From Deltaproteobacteria bacterium (GTDB lineage Bacteria; Bdellovibrionota; UBA1018; UBA923), in contig JACQAW010000243.1 of assembly GCA_016194725.1 (NCBI GenBank), forward strand, positions 1 to 13,546: a stretch of DNA of 13,546 nt, in the 5' to 3' direction. The translations under genes and the position numbers were made by a program. Shown here one piece after another: positions 6,727 to 13,546 of the stretch. How positions within the stretch are numbered: the stretch's first letter is position 1; the number at the start of each line of letters is the position of its first letter. The notes below the pieces were generated by a model. It had not been told where the DNA came from. It ran no database searches and saw nothing but the letters and a program-made list of their open reading frames with translations.

Positions 6727-7332
6727 TCAGTGCCTGGTAACTTCGGGCCGCTGTTTTTTATTCCTGGCAAGCACGCCGCAAACCATCGTGATGACCGCGA
6801 AGTCGTCCAGATAGCCAATGGGACCCAGCGCATCGGGAATCAGGTCAAAAGGGTTTATCAGGTACAGCAGCGCACCCACGCAAAGGGCCTTGGTTTTGAG
6901 CGTGCCGCTGGAAAAAGCGCTGCGGGCCACCAGCTTGATTTTCGAGCGAAACTCGCCGGTGATGCGCTGGTCTTTGAGCTTTTCTTCCAGCTCGCCCTTC
7001 AAGGTTTCCAGATTTTCATAGGTAGAGCCTTTGACGGCGAGGTCATCGAGCAGGTCGCTGAAGTCGCCCTGGGGCAGGGTCAGGACTTGCTGAAAATGCA
7101 GGCAGTACTTCGCGGGAATTTCGCTCGCATCCGGCTTTTGCAGCAGGCGGCGAATGGTCATATTGGAAATCTGCAGTTTGTCTGCAAGCTGTTCGGGTGA
7201 CTGCTTGGAGGAAGCTAGGTAGCCCCGCAACTGGCCCACGCTGAGCGCGCGAGTTTGCAACGTCAATACATGAGCGGCGCCTGCGGCGGCGCTCAATGAA
7301 GGGGCCTGGCCTGGAAATGTTGTCATGGGCAC
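6727..7332 (-). CDS. HTH-like N-terminus fused to a YkvA (DUF1232) membrane domain
   Basis: The 201-residue product has two parts. Residues about 33-68 look like a helix-turn-helix (SPEQLADKLQISNMTIRRLL), resembling Cro/XRE-type DNA-binding helices. Residues about 148-188 carry the YkvA/DUF1232 signature (YLINPFDLIPDALGPIGYLD and the following DFAVI) inside a hydrophobic stretch that can span the membrane. YkvA proteins are small membrane proteins of unclear role, and an N-terminal HTH-like segment is an uncommon addition. The start is a GTG at 7332-7330 with AGGA six bases upstream; an ATG two codons later would sit twelve bases from it. It is the last gene of a minus operon, 19 bases after the TolC-like lipoprotein. 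DNA binding is inference; the YkvA domain is clear. Confidence 0.8.
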   Translation of the reverse strand: MPMTTFPGQAPSLSAAAGAAHVLTLQTRALSVGQLRGYLASSKQSPEQLADKLQISNMTIRRLLQKPDASEIPAKYCLHFQQVLTLPQGDFSDLLDDLAVKGSTYENLETLKGELEEKLKDQRITGEFRSKIKLVARSAFSSGTLKTKALCVGALLYLINPFDLIPDALGPIGYLDDFAVITMVCGVLARNKKQRPEVTRH

Positions 7333-7351
7333 TCTGTATCCTATTCCCCGG

Positions 7352-8995
7352 CTATTTACCAGGGTCGGGACGCAGAACCAGGCCGGCGTAATGGCCTTTT
7401 AACAAGAAGCGGTCCATCTTGGCGTGGGCTGCCCGATAGGTAGCGATGGCGTTTTCCTTGCTGACTTCGGCGGCCAGGTAGTCCTGAAAAATCTGAACCA
7501 TTCCGAACATGTCAACGTTCGTGCCAAAACGCACGGTTTCAAGAATTCGGGCCAGGCGGCGCTCCTGAATCTCCATGCCTTCCGAAGCCAGGCCATACGA
7601 CTTGATCGATAAGTTGTGCTCGATCACGGCGTTGAATACTTTGAGCACGATGTTTTGCTCGAGCTGCTCACGCTTGGTGACCAGCTCGCGCAGCTGCGAC
7701 GAGCCCGTCTTGACGTACTGGCCTATGCCAAAGCCGATCTTACCGGTACCATCGGCCGCGGGGTCGAGCCAGGCAAAGTAGCGTTCGATTTTCTGCAGCC
7801 GTCCAATGCGAATCAGGTAATCCATCTGCCGAATCTCAAACGACCGGTCCAAGGCCAGCGTTTTGATCTCATCGCGTCGCTTGACGTCGGTTTTCCGAAT
7901 GGGGGTGGCGCCATTGATGGGCTCAAGCTCAGGGTCGAGGGTGAACTCGGCTATCGCCTCGGGATTATGAAATCCCAGCGTCTGGGCAATGGCGGTTTTG
8001 TCTTCCTTGACGGCAAGCTCAAGGGCGCTGGTGGCCTGCTCGATGCCGTTGACCACCGAACGAATGTCATCTGAGGTGCCGGGAATATACTGGCCCAGGT
8101 CTTCGCGCGACTGAATTTCGTCGCGCACTTCCATGGCCTGCGCCAGGGTGTCGAGATAAAATTTCAAGATCGCGCGGTCGCGAGCCAGTATGGCGGCAAA
8201 GCCCTCCACCTGAGTGGCGGTGTCGGCCCTCATCAGCACCAGCGCGTCTTCTTCGGCTTGTGTACGCAGGCCCGCTTCCGAGGCCTGCAGCCAGCGCGTG
8301 GGCAGCAGAAAAGGCGCAAGGTCGCCAATCGAGCTGATGATACTGGCCGGATCTTTGACGACCAGGGAAATAACCGAGGAAAGGGTTACCCCCGGCAATA
8401 GATTCAGCCGCGCCAGGCTGCGCGAAAGGCGCGACTGAATCACGTGCTCAAACTCGACTCGGTTGTCGAAGTTCATGCGCAGGGCATAGTCCACTGCGCT
8501 GGCGGTGGTGAAATCGCGGGGCGTTTCCATGACAAAAGCGTCAAGCTTCTTGAAGCGGTCCAGCGCCAGCGTGAACACCTTGCCCTTGTCTTTAAGAGTC
8601 ACCTCGAGCAGCAGTTCGCCCTTATCGAGGCAAAAACGCAGGGACTGGTCGGCCTGGCGCAGAAAGCAGCCTGACTTTTCGACCAGCTCGACGGCCTGGG
8701 GCGCGACGCCGGGAATCGAGATTTTGAATTTGCCGTTTTGGATGTCGGTTAATGTGATGGTCAAAATGGGCGTGTTTGCCGCGTCTTTTACCGCGACCGT
8801 GGCGTGCCCATGACCATCGTTCGAAATATCCGATTTTACCGGGCGCTGATGTCCGTTGCCGTCGGTGCGTTCGAACAGCGAGCCTTCATAATGACCGGTA
8901 AGCTCGACTAGCAACCCATTGCACGCGGTCATGCTCAGGCACAGGAGGGTCAGGGCAAGCAGCGATGCGGCGGTTTTAATGCGAGACATGACCAT
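7352..8995 (-). CDS. TolC-like lipoprotein with extra N-terminal beta-rich domain
   Basis: The 547-residue product begins with a lipoprotein signal ending in SMTAC, lipidated cysteine at 25. Residues about 33-148 are beta-rich, open with GHYEG (34-38), and contain a cysteine pair (110, 122). Residues about 160-540 are long amphipathic helices in the style of TolC/outer-membrane efflux proteins: ASAVDYALRMNFDNRVEFE and LNLLPGVTLSSVIS in the first half, then IKTLALDRSFEIRQMDYLI, a beta-like GTGKIGFGIGQYV, and LARILETVRFGTN with a closing helix in the second half. That order mirrors the TolC repeat. Identity is weak, so it is TolC-like rather than firmly TolC. The ATG at 8995 has GAGGA ten bases upstream. 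It lies 31 bases after an outer-membrane protein gene and has no pump of its own in the operon; the pump genes are in the divergent operon. Confidence 0.75.
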   Translation of the reverse strand: MVMSRIKTAASLLALTLLCLSMTACNGLLVELTGHYEGSLFERTDGNGHQRPVKSDISNDGHGHATVAVKDAANTPILTITLTDIQNGKFKISIPGVAPQAVELVEKSGCFLRQADQSLRFCLDKGELLLEVTLKDKGKVFTLALDRFKKLDAFVMETPRDFTTASAVDYALRMNFDNRVEFEHVIQSRLSRSLARLNLLPGVTLSSVISLVVKDPASIISSIGDLAPFLLPTRWLQASEAGLRTQAEEDALVLMRADTATQVEGFAAILARDRAILKFYLDTLAQAMEVRDEIQSREDLGQYIPGTSDDIRSVVNGIEQATSALELAVKEDKTAIAQTLGFHNPEAIAEFTLDPELEPINGATPIRKTDVKRRDEIKTLALDRSFEIRQMDYLIRIGRLQKIERYFAWLDPAADGTGKIGFGIGQYVKTGSSQLRELVTKREQLEQNIVLKVFNAVIEHNLSIKSYGLASEGMEIQERRLARILETVRFGTNVDMFGMVQIFQDYLAAEVSKENAIATYRAAHAKMDRFLLKGHYAGLVLRPDPGK

Positions 8996-9026
8996 GCTTC
9001 ACCATTCCTCGTTATTCCTCGGGTGC

Positions 9027-9770
9027 CTAGAACACCATGCCCAGGCCGGCGCCAAAGGTGGTGCTGGAGCCAAAGACGTGTTTGTCATCGCTGAGTACCA
9101 GAGTTCGTCTCATTTCCCCGTAAATACTCGCGCGATGCGAGAAAAAAAGCGGCAGGTGCACGCCGGCAACCGGTCCGAACAACGTGCCCGCGCCCTGCGA
9201 TTCGGCGCCGCTGAGCGACGAGCTGTGACGAAAAACGAAAGGCGAAAATTCCAGGCCGGCATAAGGCTGGATCCAGTCAGCCAGGTCAAAGGTCAGCTGA
9301 GGCCCCAGCCGAAAAACGAGGGCGGTGAGGTACGAGCTTTCGGCGCTGTTTTCGACGGTAAAGTCGCCGCTCAAAAGCTCACCCCGGCGCATGCCCACGC
9401 CGAAGCCATAGCGGGTCCACAGCGAAAGTCTGCCGAAAAACGATTTGGATTCGGAGTTGGCGAAGCTAAAAAGGTTAACGAAATAATCTAATGAAGGATA
9501 ATCGAAGTTCTGGTTGTTGAAGTTCGAGTCAAACGAACCCGTATGAAATATGGGCGCCGCCATCTGGCCATGGTTGTAGGACAGGTAAAGGTAGGACTGG
9601 CGCTGGTCAAACACCCACTGGTTTGAGTAAGGCAGCTGGCCCACAACCTGGTTTTTCGGAGCCAGAGTTTCGGCGTCTGAAGCGGTAAGTCCGGCCATGG
9701 CCGGGGTACTTTTGGTCAGTGCCGTGAGTGACGCCACTGCTGTCAGAGCCGGAACCAACCAATAATACAT
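9027..9770 (-). CDS. Predicted outer-membrane beta-barrel protein, first gene of minus operon
   Basis: The 247-residue product has a signal peptide (MYYWLVPALTAVASLTALT, cleavage near STPAMA at 21-26). The mature chain has beta-strand patterns (QSYLYLSYNHGQM, FFGRLSLWTRYGFGVGM, SYLTALVFRLGPQLTF, IQPYAGLEFSPFVFR) and ends GAGLGMVF with the C-terminal phenylalanine typical of outer-membrane barrels. Size and pattern suggest an eight- to ten-stranded barrel. The family is not recognised. The ATG at 9770-9768 is preferred because it starts the signal peptide; 15 codons further upstream are open but look non-coding and cross the operator region. GGTG lies three bases before the ATG and GGGAG twelve bases before. 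It heads the operon with the TolC-like lipoprotein and the YkvA fusion. Confidence 0.78.
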   Translation of the reverse strand: MYYWLVPALTAVASLTALTKSTPAMAGLTASDAETLAPKNQVVGQLPYSNQWVFDQRQSYLYLSYNHGQMAAPIFHTGSFDSNFNNQNFDYPSLDYFVNLFSFANSESKSFFGRLSLWTRYGFGVGMRRGELLSGDFTVENSAESSYLTALVFRLGPQLTFDLADWIQPYAGLEFSPFVFRHSSSLSGAESQGAGTLFGPVAGVHLPLFFSHRASIYGEMRRTLVLSDDKHVFGSSTTFGAGLGMVF

Positions 9771-9795
9771 TTTCACCGCGAACTCCCGAAAAAAG

Positions 9796-9835
9796 ATGTT
9801 AACCGTGACTAACATATGTTAATACGCGTTGCAAC
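9796..9835. promoter_or_regulatory. Operator-like palindrome cluster in the divergent promoter region
   Basis: In the 94-base gap between the divergent operons, TAACATATGTTA (9810-9821) is a perfect 12-base palindrome. Its left arm also pairs with TGTTA at 9797-9801 to form TGTTA-N8-TAACA. ATGTTAA occurs twice, at 9796-9802 and 9816-9822, exactly 20 bases apart, about two helical turns, which would put two bound proteins on the same face. A further palindrome GTTGCAAC lies at 9828-9835, followed by CATAAT (9835-9840), a possible -10 for the plus operon, though no good -35 is visible. This local AT-rich symmetry in GC-rich DNA suits a regulator that controls both operons. No regulator gene is adjacent except the HTH-containing YkvA fusion. 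Confidence 0.5.
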
Positions 9836-9864
9836 ATAATAAGGCCACACTTCGAGGGTGGAAA

Positions 9865-10407
9865 ATGACGGCTAAACACGCGGTACTTCATAAACTTAAT
9901 TTATTCATGCTGTCGGCTCTGGCGGTGGCGCTACTCACCGCCCAGGGCTGCGGCAAAGACTCGGTATCCGACGCGGTTACCCGCCAAAAAACCCGCGAGC
10001 GCGCGGTCACCGTTCAGCAGCTCAAGGATTCGCAGGCCATTGGCGGCGATTACGTTGGCGTGGGCTCGGTGACCGACGGTCCGACCTACGACATGACCGC
10101 TTTCATTGCCACGGCGCTTGCGAATAAAGACGGAATGATCGTGCCTCAGGCCACGGTTACCGGCAGCTTCGCCACCTACAACCGGTCGAAGCTGAATGCC
10201 AAGGGCAAGGCGGTAAAAACCGTGTTTCCGTTCTCGAACGGCTCCTACGATTCCGGTCTCAAAAAACTCGTGGTCACTATTCTGGGCAACCAGGGCGCTC
10301 AGTCGATCCTGATCAACTGCGATGTGCCTGATACGACACGCATGAATTGTCTCTGGCATTCGTTTACCAGCGACCTGCACTTTAATTTCACCCTGATCAA
10401 GCAGTAG
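9865..10407 (+). CDS. Small lipoprotein heading the RND efflux operon
   Basis: The 180-residue product has a signal peptide ending in TAQGC, so cysteine 29 is probably lipidated; the lipobox is imperfect at -3 and -2. After a helical stretch (33-58) comes a beta-rich domain beginning GDYVG (61-65) with a late cysteine pair (152, 162) and a final strand (LHFNFTLIKQ). The family is not recognised. It resembles in layout the N-terminal domain of the divergently encoded TolC-like lipoprotein, which has GHYEG and a cysteine pair. The ATG at 9865 has GAGGG at 9854-9858, six bases upstream. It lies 16 bases before the TolC gene, so a role at the outer membrane with the efflux channel is a reasonable guess. 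Confidence 0.75.
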   Translation: MTAKHAVLHKLNLFMLSALAVALLTAQGCGKDSVSDAVTRQKTRERAVTVQQLKDSQAIGGDYVGVGSVTDGPTYDMTAFIATALANKDGMIVPQATVTGSFATYNRSKLNAKGKAVKTVFPFSNGSYDSGLKKLVVTILGNQGAQSILINCDVPDTTRMNCLWHSFTSDLHFNFTLIKQ

Positions 10408-10423
10408 GGGCCGGGTACCGGGT

Positions 10424-11734
10424 ATGACGATGAGTTTTCTGTCGCTGGCCACCATCTTTGCATTGGGAACAGCCGTGGGCGCCGACCTGCCAGCGGCTAC
10501 GCCCGTAAAGGTGCTCAGCTTTGCCGATGCCTCGCGGTTCGCATTGGGGCTGAACCCCGATCTCATTGCACTTCGGTATCAGGAAGAGGCGCAGCGCTAT
10601 CGCTCGCGCCAGGCGCTGGCGCCGAATAATCCCGTGTTTGCCGTGAGCAAGAACGACATGCCGGGCCTTTCGGTAACGTCCGAGGGAGCCAGCACGGTTT
10701 ACACCTTGAGCTTCACGCTGGGTTTTCCGGGCAAGGCGATTTCGGCCAGCTCGGCCAACCGCCACCAGGCCGAAGCCATTCGCGAGCAGTCGGCGGCAAA
10801 GGAAATCGATCTGCTGGTGGCGTTGTCCAACAACTACGTCGCGCTGGCGGCCAATCAGAAGCTTGGCAATTTTTTGAACGAAGAGTTTCGCAAGGCTCAG
10901 CAGCTCGTAAAGGTGCTTGAAAAGAAATACGCGGCGGCCCAGGCCGCGCAGGCCGATCTGCTGAACGCCAAGGTGGTAGTTGCCAACCTGAGCCATGACC
11001 TGCTCGACAACCAGAATGATTATCAGCTGCAGCTGACTCAGTTTCGCAACCTGATCAAAAAGCCCGGCTCGACCGAATACGTGCCGCTGGTTCCCGAGCA
11101 GATTGTCATTCCCCGTCTGAAAAAATCGCTCGACGAGCTCAGCAAGCTCATGCTGCGCAATCGCCACCAGCTCAAGTCGGGACAGTCGCAGCTCGAGGCC
11201 ACGCAGTCCAATTTAACCGCCGCCATGCTTTCGCCGCTGCCCGACCTGCAGCTCACGGGCGGCCTGAACATTTACCACGTTGCCACGGCAGGGCCCGTGC
11301 CCGGCGTGGAGCGCGATTACTCGCTGGGCATCGGCATCGCGGTGCCGATTTTCTTTCCGTTCAACGAGCTCAGCGGCATTCAGGCGGCCACCCGCGATCG
11401 CGACGCGGCTGAGGCGCAGGCAGAGTCGCAGCGACTATCGGCAGTGGCCGATCTCCAGACCGCCTATACCAGTTTTCAGTCGGCCCAAAAATCGATCGAC
11501 AACTTCCTGGGCCTGGTGTTGCCCGCGGCGAAAGCCAGCTACGAGCTGACCCTGACGACCTATTCGTTGGGCAAGGCCGACTATTTCATCTTGAATGAAG
11601 CTCGAAAAACGTGGACCCAGGCCCAGAAAGACATGCTGGCCAAGCAGGTCGCCACGGCGCAGTTATTCAACCAGATCGTGCAGCAGGTTGGGTGTGACTC
11701 CAACAGCGAAGGTGGACCAGATGGCTGTCATTAA
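10424..11734 (+). CDS. TolC-family outer-membrane efflux protein
   Basis: This is the outer-membrane channel subunit of a three-part RND system; three copies would form the trans-periplasmic tunnel. The 436-residue product has a signal peptide (cleavage near AVGA at 17-20, no lipobox) and two OEP repeats. The first runs from FADASRFALGLNPDLIALR (33-51) to about 215. The second runs from LDELSKLMLRNRHQLKSG (236-253) through the strand region SPLPDLQLTGGLN (270-282) and VPIFFPF (307-313) to TLTTYSLGKADYFILNEAR (376-394), the usual end-of-repeat pattern. Length fits CzcC/CusC-type proteins. The ATG at 10424 lacks a good ribosome binding site; ATG 10430 has GGG seven bases upstream and may be used instead. 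The 3' end overlaps the adaptor gene by 14 bases. Confidence 0.92.
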   Translation: MTMSFLSLATIFALGTAVGADLPAATPVKVLSFADASRFALGLNPDLIALRYQEEAQRYRSRQALAPNNPVFAVSKNDMPGLSVTSEGASTVYTLSFTLGFPGKAISASSANRHQAEAIREQSAAKEIDLLVALSNNYVALAANQKLGNFLNEEFRKAQQLVKVLEKKYAAAQAAQADLLNAKVVVANLSHDLLDNQNDYQLQLTQFRNLIKKPGSTEYVPLVPEQIVIPRLKKSLDELSKLMLRNRHQLKSGQSQLEATQSNLTAAMLSPLPDLQLTGGLNIYHVATAGPVPGVERDYSLGIGIAVPIFFPFNELSGIQAATRDRDAAEAQAESQRLSAVADLQTAYTSFQSAQKSIDNFLGLVLPAAKASYELTLTTYSLGKADYFILNEARKTWTQAQKDMLAKQVATAQLFNQIVQQVGCDSNSEGGPDGCH

Positions 11735-12791
11735 GTTCGTGCTTCCCGCAATGTGTTTGCTTCTTGCGCTGGGAGGCTGTCATTCCCAGAAAAAGGACGG
11801 CGCCGACCAGGCGGCCGTGGAACGCATCGATGCCAACACGCTCAAGCTTTCGGCTGAATCGCTGAAAAACATCAAGCTCAGCCGTGCCGAGCTTGGCGAA
11901 TTTCCAGATCGCCTGTCGCTCATGGGACGCGTGAGCGTGACTGAAGACCGCATTGCCGTGCTGCCTGCGCGCATCGCGGGCCGCATCGATGCCGTGTATG
12001 TGACTTCGGGCGAACAGGTGACCAAGGGCCAGCTGCTGGCAAGCATGTTCAGCGCCGATTATGTCATCGCGCGCGAAGAGTATCTTCAGGCAATTGCGCA
12101 AAAAGACCTGGGCGAAGGCCCCAGCATGCTGGCCATGTCCCGGCGCAAGCTTTTGACCATGGGCATGGGCGAAGCCGACATCGACGGGTTGGGTAAACCC
12201 GCCGACAAAAACACGACTAATCTCATGATCCGCGCGCCGCGCTCGGGCGTGCTGCTGGCTAAAAACGCGGTCGTGGGCAACGTGAACAACGTGGGCGACG
12301 CGCTTTTCCAGCTGGGCGACCTGAGCGTGGTTTGGTTTGCCGGCGACGTTTATTCCGAAGACCTGCCCAAGATACACAAGAATCAGGAAATCTATATCGA
12401 CCCGAATGATGGCACGCCGCCCATTTACGGCAAGGTTTCGTTCATCAGCCCGGTGGTCGACCCCACGACGCGCACGATTAAGATTCGCGCGCTGATGAAT
12501 AATCCGGGCAGCAAGCTGCGCGGCGACATGTACGTCAAAGGCAACCTGACCTTGAGCAAGCACACCGCGCTGATGATTCCGGCCAAGGCTTTGATTCGCC
12601 TGAACGATGCTACCTTCGCGTTCAAGCGCGAAAACGGCGAGCTGTTCAGGAAGGTGCAGGTTGAAGTGGGCAAAGAGCAGGATGGCGTCGCGCTGGTGCT
12701 CAAGGGCATCGAAGCTGGCAATGAAGTGGTCACCGAGGGGGCGCTGCTGCTGGACGCGGCGCTGAATACGCAAGAGATGCAGGCCAAATGA
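11721..12791 (+). CDS. RND efflux periplasmic adaptor (membrane fusion lipoprotein), CusB/CzcB type
   Basis: The adaptor joins the inner-membrane pump to the TolC-type channel. The 356-residue product has a lipoprotein signal ending LALGGC, cysteine 20. The first half of the lipoyl domain is at about 82-110 (RIAGRIDAVYVTSGEQVTKG), followed by a short helical hairpin (112-148), the second lipoyl half at 168-200 (IRAPRSGVLLAKNAVVG), a beta-barrel (204-275, with GKVSFISPVVDPTTRTIKIR) and the membrane-proximal domain to the end. The short hairpin is like CusB and CzcB. The methionine-rich copper site of CusB is not evident, although MGMG occurs at 147-150. The ATG at 11721 has GGTGG at 11711-11715, five bases upstream. 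It overlaps TolC by 14 bases and the pump by 4 (ATGA), so the three are translated together. Confidence 0.94.
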   Translation: MAVIKFVLPAMCLLLALGGCHSQKKDGADQAAVERIDANTLKLSAESLKNIKLSRAELGEFPDRLSLMGRVSVTEDRIAVLPARIAGRIDAVYVTSGEQVTKGQLLASMFSADYVIAREEYLQAIAQKDLGEGPSMLAMSRRKLLTMGMGEADIDGLGKPADKNTTNLMIRAPRSGVLLAKNAVVGNVNNVGDALFQLGDLSVVWFAGDVYSEDLPKIHKNQEIYIDPNDGTPPIYGKVSFISPVVDPTTRTIKIRALMNNPGSKLRGDMYVKGNLTLSKHTALMIPAKALIRLNDATFAFKRENGELFRKVQVEVGKEQDGVALVLKGIEAGNEVVTEGALLLDAALNTQEMQAK

Positions 12792-13546
12792 TTGGCAAGA
12801 TCGTCCGTTTCTCACTGCGGCAAAGCGCTCTGATCCTGTTCTTCGGAATAGTCATCGTGGTTGGTGGCGTGCTCGCTTTTCGCGACCTGCCCATAGAGGC
12901 TTACCCGGACGTGGCTGACGTTTGGGTGCAGATCATCACGCAGTGGCCGGGTCACGCTGCCGAAGAGATGGAACGGCAGATTACCGTACCCATCGAAGTC
13001 GAGATGAACGGAATTCCGCATCACACGCACCTGCGTTCGGTTTCGCTTTTCGGGCTTTCGGTCGTGACTTTGATATTTGACGAGGTAACGCCGACGTTTC
13101 AGGCTCGCCAGTTCGTGCTGGAAAAACTCGCGGGCATCACCATGCCCACCGGGGTGCAACCCTCGCTGGGGCCTATGGGCAGCCCGATTGGGCAATTTTA
13201 CTGGTACATCCTCGACAGCAAGCGGCCGGCCATGGAGCTCAAGGATATTCAGGACTGGGAAATCGGCAAACGCCTCAAAGCGGTGGCGGGTATTGCCGAA
13301 GTGTCGAGCTTTGGCGGAACCGTGAAGCAGTTCCAAACCCTGATCGACCCTCTGGCCCTGGCCAACTATGGCCTATCCACCGGAGCGGTAGTGCAGGCTT
13401 TGAGCAACAATAATCAGAACTCGGGCGGCGGGTTCATTGGTCACGGCGATCAGACGTTTAATATACGCGGAGTGGGCAAGGCCGATAACATCGCTGATTT
13501 ACAAAACGTGATCATCTCGCAAAAGAATGGCACGCCGATTCGGGTG
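12788..13546 (+). CDS. CusA/CzcA-type RND efflux pump, 5' part, cut by window end
   Basis: This is the proton-driven inner-membrane pump of the three-part system. Only the first 253 codons are present; the family is about 1000-1050 residues long. Visible are the first transmembrane helix (12-31), the conserved entry to the porter domain FRDLPIEAYPDVADVWVQII (31-50) with PGHAAEEMERQITVPIE (54-70), SVSLFGLSVVTLIF (85-98), RQFVLEKL (107-114), and LGPMGSPIGQFYWYIL (127-142). The order fits the heavy-metal branch (HME: CusA, CzcA) better than the drug branch, but the metal-relay methionines and the transmembrane charged residues lie beyond the window, so the substrate cannot be stated. The ATG overlaps the TGA of the adaptor gene. 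Confidence 0.93.
   Translation, partial: MIGKIVRFSLRQSALILFFGIVIVVGGVLAFRDLPIEAYPDVADVWVQIITQWPGHAAEEMERQITVPIEVEMNGIPHHTHLRSVSLFGLSVVTLIFDEVTPTFQARQFVLEKLAGITMPTGVQPSLGPMGSPIGQFYWYILDSKRPAMELKDIQDWEIGKRLKAVAGIAEVSSFGGTVKQFQTLIDPLALANYGLSTGAVVQALSNNNQNSGGGFIGHGDQTFNIRGVGKADNIADLQNVIISQKNGTPIRV

Noticed and set aside
10397..11167. Minus-strand 256-residue frame opposite the TolC gene
   Set aside because: It is antisense to a clear TolC-family gene and has no recognisable motif or signal.
11667..12815. Minus-strand 382-residue frame opposite the RND adaptor
   Set aside because: The plus strand encodes a complete, well-recognised adaptor; the antisense product is rich in His, Arg and Gln, typical of a shadow frame in GC-rich DNA.

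Overview
The window comes from a GC-rich, diderm (Gram-negative) bacterium. At least six products carry export signals typical of periplasmic, outer-membrane or lipoprotein targets, and a three-part RND efflux set sits at the right end. The YebC N-terminus and the density of orphan outer-membrane proteins suggest a delta-proteobacteria-like lineage, perhaps Bdellovibrionota/Oligoflexia. That placement is a low-confidence impression. There are no tRNA or rRNA genes, IS elements, CRISPR arrays or phage genes, and coding style looks uniform, so this reads as chromosomal DNA rather than an island.

Left part (1-4000). On the minus strand a short open frame (713-516) leads into a membrane protein that runs off the left edge (462 to beyond 1). 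On the plus strand follow a membrane-anchored class III adenylate cyclase (771-2066), a secreted protein with six cysteines (2102-2644) and a YebC/PmpR-family protein (2710-3432). YebC converges on arfB (3983-3561), a ribosome-rescue hydrolase. Between these two lies an unusual array of 6-base repeats that inverts its strand sense half way and can fold into a long hairpin.

Middle part (4088-6718). A tight plus-strand operon holds an exported FecR-domain protein and two exported proteins that look like outer-membrane beta-barrels. The first barrel starts one base after the fecR-like stop, and the second overlaps the first by 13 bases. No FecI-type sigma factor or TonB receptor accompanies them.

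Right part (6727-13546). Two operons diverge from a 94-base region (9771-9864) that contains an operator-like palindrome cluster. The minus operon encodes an outer-membrane protein, a TolC-like lipoprotein with an extra N-terminal beta-rich domain, and a helix-turn-helix/YkvA fusion. The plus operon encodes a small lipoprotein, a classical TolC-family protein, an RND periplasmic adaptor and a CusA/CzcA-type RND pump cut by the window end. The small lipoprotein and the N-terminal domain of the TolC-like lipoprotein share a GxYxG start and a late cysteine pair. One operon may therefore carry as a fusion what the other carries as separate genes. This divergent locus, with two outer-membrane channel proteins around one pump, is the best candidate for an undescribed export system.
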